Assembly: GCA_902776545.1 (NCBI GenBank)
Contig: CACYQO010000024.1
Coordinates: 1-58,650, forward strand
Origin: an uncultured Prevotellaceae bacterium
GTDB taxonomy: Bacteria; Bacteroidota; Bacteroidia; Bacteroidales; Bacteroidaceae
DNA: 58,650 nt
Direction: 5' to 3'
The number at the start of each line of letters is the position of its first letter. Positions within the stretch are counted from its first letter, which is position 1. The position numbers and the translations under genes are program-made. The notes under the pieces are model-generated. The model ran no database searches. It worked only from the letters and a program-made list of their open reading frames with translations, and was not told the origin of the DNA. Below, one piece after another: positions 52,107 to 58,650 of the stretch.

Positions 52107-52112
52107 CACAAG

Positions 52113-52961
52113 ATGAAAGGTATTTATAGAGTTTTCATTCTTTTTTCTGTTGCTATTTGTCTCTCATGTAGTCATGAAGACAATTTGTCACAGGCTCCTA
52201 ATGTCGTGAGATTAGTAGATTCAGTTGATGTTAGTATGCAGGAGATATTATCTCTTGGAAGCAAACCAAGCTCTTTGCAGGGATTGGCCGTTTATGAAGA
52301 TTGTTGTTACCAATTCTATACTAATGGAAGATGTCGTATATACAATTTATTAGATGGTAAACTCAAAGATGATGTAACACTTCCTGGAGGTCACTATGGC
52401 TCAACGGTTTTCAATGAATTTGAAGACACAGAAGATGGATTACCATTTTTATACGTCGGCGGGTCGATGGATTGCAAGGAGAAAGAAGGCTACGTTGTCG
52501 TTAATATGAATTCAAGAGAAATAGATAGAGTCATAGAGTTTGATAAACCTTGCGCAAAACAAGTGTTGTGTGCATTTAATTTCGTCACAGGCATTGGATA
52601 TAGTTTCGGATATAAGGATAATGATTTAGACCATGAGGTCGCACCATACGAAGTAACTCCTTTTGATATAGAGACCGGGAAATGCGATATTGTGAACAGA
52701 TTCTATGTTAAAAATGAAGGACATTTGCAGGACGCTGTTTTCGATAAAGGTAAGATCTGGATTTGTACAGGATGGAATACACAATGGAATGGGGCAGACA
52801 TACCTGTCAAGGTCGTAGGAATTGACGTCGCACAGAAAGCTACCACAACAATTCTCAATCTCGGCTTTCTAAACCATGAAGCCGAGGGTATAGACATTTG
52901 GGGGGGCAAATTCATGATTTCCATGAGAAAGGTTAACAAGGTTTATGAGGTCTCTTTTTGA
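52113..52961 (+). CDS. Lipoprotein of unknown function in the capsule locus
   Basis: The 282-residue protein has a lipoprotein signal peptide (MKGIYRVFILFSVAICLSC; lipobox C-L-S-C). The mature part has repeated strand pairs (GLAVYEDCCYQFYTNGRCRIYNLLDG; FLYVGGSMDC; DAVFDKGKIWICTGW; EGIDIWGGKFMISM), suggesting a beta-propeller-like fold. I do not recognise a family. It is unusual between the pyruvyl transferase and polymerase genes and may be a surface or periplasmic factor for capsule display. Confidence 0.8.
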   Translation: MKGIYRVFILFSVAICLSCSHEDNLSQAPNVVRLVDSVDVSMQEILSLGSKPSSLQGLAVYEDCCYQFYTNGRCRIYNLLDGKLKDDVTLPGGHYGSTVFNEFEDTEDGLPFLYVGGSMDCKEKEGYVVVNMNSREIDRVIEFDKPCAKQVLCAFNFVTGIGYSFGYKDNDLDHEVAPYEVTPFDIETGKCDIVNRFYVKNEGHLQDAVFDKGKIWICTGWNTQWNGADIPVKVVGIDVAQKATTTILNLGFLNHEAEGIDIWGGKFMISMRKVNKVYEVSF

Positions 52962-52985
52962 CGTGATATACATAATTGCAACGGC

Positions 52986-54167
52986 ATGATTTATATATTT
53001 ATTACTATTTTTCTGCTGCTTCTTTCTTTGCGCTATGATATATGCGGGCGTACCAAAGGGAAGGATCTGTGGTATAATGTCGTTTTATTGATACTAATAT
53101 TGGTCGCAGGATTGAGGTGGAGGGTTGGAACGGATACGCTTGCTTACATCACAAGATTTTACCATCTTTATCCTACTATTGGTGGCTTTTCATTTAGAGA
53201 CTATGGCTTTGGAAATGACCCATTCTATGCATTGATAAATGTGTTTGTAAAAACATTAGGTGGTCGTTTCTATATGGTTCAGATCATTCAGGCCTCAATT
53301 GTAAATATACTGATTTTTAAATATGTCAGGCGCCACACCAATTATATCTTTACATGTATCTTGTTCTATTTTTTTATTAATTATCTTAACTATACAATGG
53401 AAGTGATGCGTGGTAGTATTAGCATTGTCATTTGTCTCTTTGGCAATGATTATATACTAGATAAAAAATGGTTCAAAGGATATTTGTTATATTGTATAGC
53501 AGCAATGTTTCACTTCCAGACAATTGTAATAATGCTCTTACCGTCACTTTTCTGGATCAGATTCAATAAGTTAGGAATAGCGATATTAGTAATAGCCTTT
53601 TTTGTTGGCTTTTCCTTGAAAAATATATTAGAAGACTATATGTTCTTGTTGGGGGGAAATGAAATATTAGAAAGTGAGATGGAAGCAAAATTGAATTCTG
53701 AAAAGTATGGAGAAGTGCATGGAAACACATTGCTTCTTGTAGGGATTGTTCTTGTTAAAGTTATTTATCCGATATTATCGCTTCTTTTAGTGAAAAAATA
53801 TTGTGAAGATGACAGACTCAAGCGATTAGAACCTTTTCTGTTATTAGGGGTTATGTTTGTTCTCATCCAATTAAATCTGCCAATTGCTTTTAGATACGTG
53901 TATTATTATGGAATATATTTTGCATTATTCTTCTCCGAGGTTTTTGTTGCTATTATTCCGAAGTCGTTAAGACAAAGGAGTTTTTTGGTGTTTTTCAGAT
54001 CGATATTGTTATTCTTTCCTGTGTTCCTATCTTATGGAAATAGTTATTACAGAACACATAAGTACCATCCATATACCTCGATAATAGAAATGTCTATAGA
54101 TCGTGATAAGGAAAAAGTTTTCAAAGAGCGAAATACTTATAATCCTCCGAACAGAAAAGAGTATTGA
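52986..54167 (+). CDS. EpsG/Wzy-like polysaccharide polymerase
   Basis: The 393-residue protein has about ten membrane helices. The N-terminal WYNVVLLILILVAGLRWRVGTDTLAY and NDPFYALINVFV blocks are the EpsG hallmark (R-x-x-x-G-T-D near the second helix). It polymerises flipped repeat units in the periplasm and fits with the Wzx and Wzz genes upstream. A strongly A+T-rich, recently acquired-looking stretch. Confidence 0.9.
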   Translation: MIYIFITIFLLLLSLRYDICGRTKGKDLWYNVVLLILILVAGLRWRVGTDTLAYITRFYHLYPTIGGFSFRDYGFGNDPFYALINVFVKTLGGRFYMVQIIQASIVNILIFKYVRRHTNYIFTCILFYFFINYLNYTMEVMRGSISIVICLFGNDYILDKKWFKGYLLYCIAAMFHFQTIVIMLLPSLFWIRFNKLGIAILVIAFFVGFSLKNILEDYMFLLGGNEILESEMEAKLNSEKYGEVHGNTLLLVGIVLVKVIYPILSLLLVKKYCEDDRLKRLEPFLLLGVMFVLIQLNLPIAFRYVYYYGIYFALFFSEVFVAIIPKSLRQRSFLVFFRSILLFFPVFLSYGNSYYRTHKYHPYTSIIEMSIDRDKEKVFKERNTYNPPNRKEY

Positions 54168-54197
54168 GAATTATGAATTTAATTGCAGAACATAAAA

Positions 54198-55247
54198 ATG
54201 AAAGTAAACATTGACAACGGTTTTCCTATAGATTTTGTGGTGACATGGTTGGACTCCAATGATCCGAAATGGCAAGAAGAGTTCTGTAAATATAAAGGTA
54301 TAACAACTACTGCCGACCAGTCGAAGGCGAGATATAGAGATTGGGACTTCTTCAAATATTGGTTCCGGGCAGTGGAGAAATATGCACCGTGGGTCCATAA
54401 GGTTTATGTAATCACAAATGGGAAGTTCCCGGATTGGATTAATTCTGATTGTGACAAGTTGGTCTTGGTGAAACACTCTGACTATATTCCTGAACAATTC
54501 CTTCCCACTTTTAATTCTAGAACGATAGAATTCTATATGAATCGTATCAAAGGACTCTCAGAACATTTCGTATATTTTAATGACGACATGTACCTTAATG
54601 CGCCAGTGAGTCCTGATTATTATTTTAGGAATGGATTACCGTGCGATAACAATGCAGAATCGGTGTATAATGTGACAGCGTATCATCCAACGACAAGATT
54701 TCATATTAGTGTTGGATTGTTTGTCAATGTATGTGTCATTAATGGCCATTTTGACAGAAGAGAGGTCGTGAAACAATCAAGAAAAAACTGGTATGGGTTT
54801 CATTTGGGTCTGGTTGATAGGTTGATGAGTTTTATTATTTCAAGATATCACAATGGTTGGTTTGTGGGATTCAGAAGTCGTCATATTGAACAGCCATACC
54901 TAAAATCAGTTTTTGATGATGCGTGGGCGAAAGAGTCGGGCATGCTTACTGAGAGCAGTACCCGATTTAGGGAGGATGCAACGCTCACACCTTATTTTTT
55001 CAGATATTGGCAATTTGCTTCAAATAAATTTTATCCTGTTAGGCTCAATAATGGTCGTAAATTTACACTGCTTCCATTATATTTGCCAAAAATTTTGAGA
55101 GCCTTAAAAGACCCAAATGTATGGTCATTGTGTTTGAATGATACGGCTAATTGCAATGAGGATGATTATCAGAAAATGCAAAGGGAAGTTGAAAATGCGT
55201 TTAATATGAAATTCCCTGAGAAATCCAGTTTTGAGAAATATATATGA
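54198..55247 (+). CDS. Stealth family capsular polysaccharide phosphotransferase
   Basis: The 349-residue protein belongs to the Stealth family, which joins hexose-1-phosphate units through phosphodiester bonds. CR1 is visible as PIDFVVTWLDSNDPKW (10-25), CR2 as RDWDFFKYWFRAVEKYAPWV (48-66) and YFNDDMYLNAPV (126-137). The ATG at 54198 is chosen; the frame's TTG at 54183 is less likely. It overlaps the next gene by 4 nt. With the CDP-polyol genes downstream it points to a phosphate-containing capsule. Confidence 0.92.
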   Translation: MKVNIDNGFPIDFVVTWLDSNDPKWQEEFCKYKGITTTADQSKARYRDWDFFKYWFRAVEKYAPWVHKVYVITNGKFPDWINSDCDKLVLVKHSDYIPEQFLPTFNSRTIEFYMNRIKGLSEHFVYFNDDMYLNAPVSPDYYFRNGLPCDNNAESVYNVTAYHPTTRFHISVGLFVNVCVINGHFDRREVVKQSRKNWYGFHLGLVDRLMSFIISRYHNGWFVGFRSRHIEQPYLKSVFDDAWAKESGMLTESSTRFREDATLTPYFFRYWQFASNKFYPVRLNNGRKFTLLPLYLPKILRALKDPNVWSLCLNDTANCNEDDYQKMQREVENAFNMKFPEKSSFEKYI

Positions 55248-56599
55248 AGAAAGTAATCACATACGGCACATACGATTTACTGCATCAAGGACATATCAAC
55301 CTTCTGAGACGGGCGAAAGCGTTGGGTGACTACTTGATAGTAGGTGTGACCAACGACAACTTTGACCGCGAGCGGGGAAAGCTGAATGTGCAAAATAATG
55401 TGCTGGAGCGCGTAGATGCAGTCAGGGCAACAGGTTTGGCAGACAAAATCATCATTGAAGATTATGTCGGTCAGAAGATTGATGATATACAAAAATATGA
55501 AGTTGATATCTTTGCTATCGGATCTGACTGGGAAGGTAAGTTCGACTATCTGAAAGAATTCTGTCAGGTAGTCTATCTGCCTCGAACGGAAGGGATTTCG
55601 TCGACGATGCTCCGTGAGGATTTGCAAGAGGATATCAGAATAGGTGTGGTTGGTACAGGTCGAATCGCAGAGCGCTTTGTCCCAGAGTCTGCATTTGTGA
55701 GCTATGCAAAAGTCGAATGTGTATTTGATCAGGATTACGACAATGCATGTGAGTTTGCCAGCAGACATCATATTGCCCAAGTATGCCACTCGTATGATGA
55801 ATTGCTGGTGTGTGTTGATGCAGTCTATATTGCTACACCCCATCTGTCGCATTATGAGTTGTGTAAAGAGGCAATCCTTCATCATAAGCATGTGCTTTGC
55901 GAAACACCGTTGGTGCTCAACGGACAGCAGGCGCGAGAATTATACAGTTTGTCAAGCCATACAAGAGGAAATGGTGTGGTACTGATGGAGGCGAACAAGA
56001 CAGCTCACAGCCCTGCATTTAATCATTTGATTTCAATGGTAAAAAGTGGATTGATAGGTGATGTGGTAGATGTGAGCGCCTCGGAATCCAAACTGTGGGG
56101 TGATAAGTTCACGCGTGAGCTTGATCCTGAGCAAGCTGGCGGTTCCATGTATGAGATGGGATCATACCCGTTATTGCCTATTTTGAAACTGATGGGTATC
56201 AATTATTCCGATGTTCATTTCTATTCGAAAATGAAGAATGGCATTGATGTCTATACGCGTGGCGTGATACGCTATCCCAATGGTATTTGCTCTTTCCAAT
56301 TAGGAATGGGTGTGAAGACAGAAGGTAATCTGGTCATCTCAGGTACCAAAGGATATGCTTACGTTCCGTCTCCATGGTGGCTGACAGACTATTTTGAGTT
56401 TCGATATGAAGACCAGAATCAGAATAAGAAGTTTTTCTATATGTGGGATGGCGCAGGTCTGCGGTATGAAATACAGGAATTCATCTCCTGTATTTTCAAC
56501 CATCGTTTCAGCTCTGCACGTCTTCGCAGACGCGAGAGTATAGCCATGGCTGATATTATGCAAAAGTTTGGGGAACGCAAGAACTTTATGGAGATATGA
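55244..56599 (+). CDS. Cytidylyltransferase (TagD-like) - Gfo/Idh/MocA oxidoreductase fusion
   Basis: This 451-residue two-domain enzyme has residues 1-~128 as a nucleotidyltransferase of the glycerol-3-phosphate cytidylyltransferase type (YGTYDLLHQGHINLLRRAK with the H-x-G-H motif at 14-17; RTEGISSTMLRE). Residues ~130-451 are an NAD(P)-dependent Gfo/Idh/MocA oxidoreductase (IRIGVVGTGRIAERF; CETPLVLNGQQA in place of the usual C-E-K-P). The fusion suggests that a polyol or sugar-phosphate is reduced or oxidised and activated with CTP by one polypeptide. The Lys of the C-E-K-P motif is replaced by Thr, so the oxidoreductase mechanism may be altered. It overlaps both neighbours by 4 nt. Confidence 0.88.
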   Translation: MKKVITYGTYDLLHQGHINLLRRAKALGDYLIVGVTNDNFDRERGKLNVQNNVLERVDAVRATGLADKIIIEDYVGQKIDDIQKYEVDIFAIGSDWEGKFDYLKEFCQVVYLPRTEGISSTMLREDLQEDIRIGVVGTGRIAERFVPESAFVSYAKVECVFDQDYDNACEFASRHHIAQVCHSYDELLVCVDAVYIATPHLSHYELCKEAILHHKHVLCETPLVLNGQQARELYSLSSHTRGNGVVLMEANKTAHSPAFNHLISMVKSGLIGDVVDVSASESKLWGDKFTRELDPEQAGGSMYEMGSYPLLPILKLMGINYSDVHFYSKMKNGIDVYTRGVIRYPNGICSFQLGMGVKTEGNLVISGTKGYAYVPSPWWLTDYFEFRYEDQNQNKKFFYMWDGAGLRYEIQEFISCIFNHRFSSARLRRRESIAMADIMQKFGERKNFMEI

Positions 56600-57327
56600 A
56601 AAGAGTGTTGATAGTTGGTGGAGCGAATGGTATTGGGCTTTCCATTGCGAAAGTGCTTACTGCAAAGAGTGAAACAGAACAGGTATATATCGTGGATAAA
56701 GCGCCTCTTGCAGAAGAGTATCAGGAAGCGAAGATCAAGAGCTTTCAGTTTGACTTGACCAGTGAAGACTATTCTATTTTTGATAAGTTTGCTGATATAG
56801 ATGGCTTGATGATTACAGCAGGGTTTGGAAAGTTGGCATTATTTGAAGATATTGATGAAAAGATGATACCCTTGTATTTTAATGTTAATACGATTGCGGT
56901 CATACGTGTCATCAAACATTTTTATAACAGGTTAATATCTAAGGATGATTTCTATTGTGGCGTGATGGTCAGCATTGCTGGTTTTATGTCATCACCGTTC
57001 TTCTCTTTGTATGGTGCTTCAAAAGCTGCATTGAAAATTTTTATTGAGAGTGTTAATGTGGAGTTGGAAAAAGCAGGTTCTTATAATAGAATCCTTAATG
57101 TATCTCCTGGCTCAATAAAAGGTACAAGTTTTAATCTGGGGAAAACAGATTTAAGTATAACAGAACCACTTGCGAAAGAGATTATTGAGCATTTGGAAAA
57201 TAAAGATGATTTGTTTATTCCTCATTACGAAGAGGTTTTTAAGAATGTATTGGAACGCTATCATGAAGATTTCCGAAAAGAAGGACTTCATAGTTATGAG
57301 TATAAACTAAAAAGTGGGAGAATTTAA
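56596..57327 (+). CDS. Short-chain dehydrogenase/reductase
   Basis: This 243-residue SDR has VLIVGGANGIGLSIAKVL (Rossmann G-x-x-x-G-x-G), ITAGFGKLALFED in the N-A-G position, and the catalytic Ser and YGASKAALK (Y-x-x-x-K). It may provide a reduced polyol or deoxy sugar for the preceding cytidylyltransferase fusion, with which it overlaps by 4 nt. The substrate is not known. Confidence 0.9.
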   Translation: MKRVLIVGGANGIGLSIAKVLTAKSETEQVYIVDKAPLAEEYQEAKIKSFQFDLTSEDYSIFDKFADIDGLMITAGFGKLALFEDIDEKMIPLYFNVNTIAVIRVIKHFYNRLISKDDFYCGVMVSIAGFMSSPFFSLYGASKAALKIFIESVNVELEKAGSYNRILNVSPGSIKGTSFNLGKTDLSITEPLAKEIIEHLENKDDLFIPHYEEVFKNVLERYHEDFRKEGLHSYEYKLKSGRI

Positions 57328-57341
57328 TATTTTTTCTTGTT

Positions 57342-58526
57342 ATGGCATCAAGATCATTAGTTAGTCAAGTTAAGCATACAAAACTTTTTTATAACGCCTA
57401 TTTTTATTTAGGAAGTTCATTTATTAGATTATTGAAACTTTTTGTTAAACCGAATAACCACTTAATTGTTTTTTCAAGTTTTAGTGGTAAATCCTATGAT
57501 GACAGTCCGCGGGCGATTTATGAAGGCATGATAAAGGATCATCGTTTTGATGATTATGAATTGGTATGGGATTTTCGAGATCCTCAAAAATATGATATTG
57601 AAAGAGGCTCTAAAATAAAAACAGATACCCTAAACTATTATATAACACTTTTGAAAGCCAGATTATGGATAACAAATGTAAGTATGTATAGAGGTTTGGA
57701 TTTTACGGGTATTAATTCTTATGTTTTCAATACTTGGCATGGTTCTGCGATCAAGAAGATCGGGATAGACGTGAAAGGGGGAGATGGCTTTGTGTCTAAA
57801 GCAAAACAGAAGAGAGGAGATGTTATGTTAGCTCAAGGACAGTATGACGTTGAAAGGTTCTCTCATGCCTATGAGATGCCCCGGCAAAGCGTATTAGCTT
57901 TTGGCCTTCCACGTAATGATGAATTAGTTCATAATAACAAACCTGACATTATAAATAAGTTAAAGACACATTTAGGTATTGCACCTAATAAGAAGGTAAT
58001 ATTGTATGCCCCAACGTATAGGGAATATCTGAGAGACAACAAAAAAAATAGTATTTTCAGTTTGCCAATCAATATTGGTAAGTGGGAAGAGAATCTTTCA
58101 AGTGATTTCGTTATTCTATTTCGTGCACATCCTGATGTTGTGAAAGTACTGAATATCGTAGAAAACGATTTCGTGAAAGATGTTTCAACGTATCCTCATG
58201 TAAATGAGTTGATGTTGGTGTCTGATTTGCTGATTTCTGATTATTCAAGTATCTTTTTTGATTATTCGATTCTCGGACGTCCTATGTTGTGTTTTGCTTA
58301 TGATTATGATCAATATAATTCGACGAGAGGCGTATACTTTGATATAAGAGAAGAGTTGGCATCCGAAAACTTATCGGACGAGAACATCCTGATGGATACA
58401 ATTTTAAAGTTAAACTGGGAGGAAAGGTGTAAAATATCTATAGTTTTTAGAAACAAATACGTGGAATCATTTGGTGATGCCACTGAAAAATCATTGGATT
58501 ATTTTTGTGAGATTATGAAGAATTAG
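57342..58526 (+). CDS. CDP-glycerol glycerophosphotransferase family protein (TagB/TagF-like)
   Basis: This 394-residue GT-B-type polymerase/primase has FNTWHGSAIKKIG near 129-141 (catalytic His133), LAFGLPRNDEL, ILYAPTYREYL and LLISDYSSIFFDYSILGRPML near the C-terminus, all characteristic of wall-teichoic-acid glycerol- or ribitol-phosphate transferases. It lacks the long N-terminal extension of TagF and is closer to TagB in length. It would transfer a polyol-phosphate from a CDP donor made by the cytidylyltransferase fusion. It is the last complete gene of the window. Confidence 0.92.
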   Translation: MASRSLVSQVKHTKLFYNAYFYLGSSFIRLLKLFVKPNNHLIVFSSFSGKSYDDSPRAIYEGMIKDHRFDDYELVWDFRDPQKYDIERGSKIKTDTLNYYITLLKARLWITNVSMYRGLDFTGINSYVFNTWHGSAIKKIGIDVKGGDGFVSKAKQKRGDVMLAQGQYDVERFSHAYEMPRQSVLAFGLPRNDELVHNNKPDIINKLKTHLGIAPNKKVILYAPTYREYLRDNKKNSIFSLPINIGKWEENLSSDFVILFRAHPDVVKVLNIVENDFVKDVSTYPHVNELMLVSDLLISDYSSIFFDYSILGRPMLCFAYDYDQYNSTRGVYFDIREELASENLSDENILMDTILKLNWEERCKISIVFRNKYVESFGDATEKSLDYFCEIMKN

Positions 58527-58572
58527 TTCGTCACAAACTAAGCAACATACAGTAAGCGTCCAATTTTCACAT

Positions 58573-58605
58573 CTTGCATAGCCTCGATTTAACAGCTACC
58601 TTTGC
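58573..58605 (+). promoter_or_regulatory. Probable promoter for the last, partial gene
   Basis: CTTG (58573-58576; one mismatch to TTTG), 20 nt, TACCTTTGC (58597-58605). The next ATG is 21 nt downstream. Confidence 0.6.
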
Positions 58606-58626
58606 ACAGTCTTTAATTTTGAGATT

Positions 58627-58650
58627 ATGTGCAGTAGTGAAGATTGTGAA
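58627..58650 (+). CDS. Start of a gene cut by the window end
   Basis: ATG at 58627 opens eight codons (MCSSEDCE) running off the window, placed correctly after a promoter. Nothing can be said about the product. The separate promoter suggests the capsule operon ends with the preceding gene. Confidence 0.4.

Overview
The window looks like a chromosomal segment of a Bacteroidales bacterium, most likely a Prevotella-type member of Prevotellaceae. Seen directly: many genes are preceded by the Bacteroidota promoter pattern TTTG-19/20 nt-TAnnTTTGC, Shine-Dalgarno sites are rare, and the gene content is typical of the group (UpxY antiterminator, DUF4105 protein, fused FeoA-FeoB, a threonine operon that uses a phosphoglycerate-mutase-like homoserine kinase). 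The genus is inferred from resemblance only. I see no tRNA, rRNA, CRISPR array or insertion sequence.

Layout. 1-3000: tail of an unknown protein, an N-formylglutamate amidohydrolase-family enzyme, an unrecognised 201-aa protein and a BrkB/YihY membrane protein. 3077-8226 (minus): threonine operon thrA, homoserine kinase, thrC. The thrA frame runs into its own promoter and lacks the aspartokinase KFGGTS start. 8325-15419 (plus): a cell-surface acylation cassette of FkbH-type HAD protein, VOC protein, acyl carrier protein, MBOAT acyltransferase, SGNH/AlgJ-like partner and two membrane acyltransferases. 15592-19996: phosphoethanolamine-transferase-like protein followed by an overlapping GtrA / GT2 / GT-C trio that should add a lipid-carried sugar to a surface glycan. 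20019-28644: housekeeping genes (FAD oxidoreductase, cytidylate-kinase-like protein, pheT, YebC, lipoprotein, lepA, Crp/Fnr). 28677-40439 (minus): tandem-ABC ATPase, ruvC, feoAB fusion, ABC ATPase, secA, PafA-like phosphatase, DUF4105 protein. 40544-46098 (plus): outer-membrane protein, lptC, CNNM/CorC protein, SurA/PpiD-like foldase. 46237-58526 (plus): capsule locus with UpxY, Wzz, Wzx, an Fe-S F420-hydrogenase-beta-like protein, pyruvyl transferase, lipoprotein, EpsG/Wzy polymerase, Stealth phosphotransferase, a cytidylyltransferase-oxidoreductase fusion, SDR and CDP-glycerol glycerophosphotransferase. The last four point to a phosphodiester-linked, teichoic-acid-like capsule.

A theme across the window is colonisation by short repeats. 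At least four copies of one long imperfect palindrome (GCAACGGACTA...) sit at gene ends. Heptamer repeats lie in and around thrC. Related palindromic elements are found in frame inside proteins: one shared element lies in the interdomain linker of both the tandem-ABC ATPase and the FeoA-FeoB fusion, and another appears to supply the start and lipoprotein signal peptide of LptC. I regard these in-frame elements, the broken thrA start and the FkbH/MBOAT cassette as the most interesting content.
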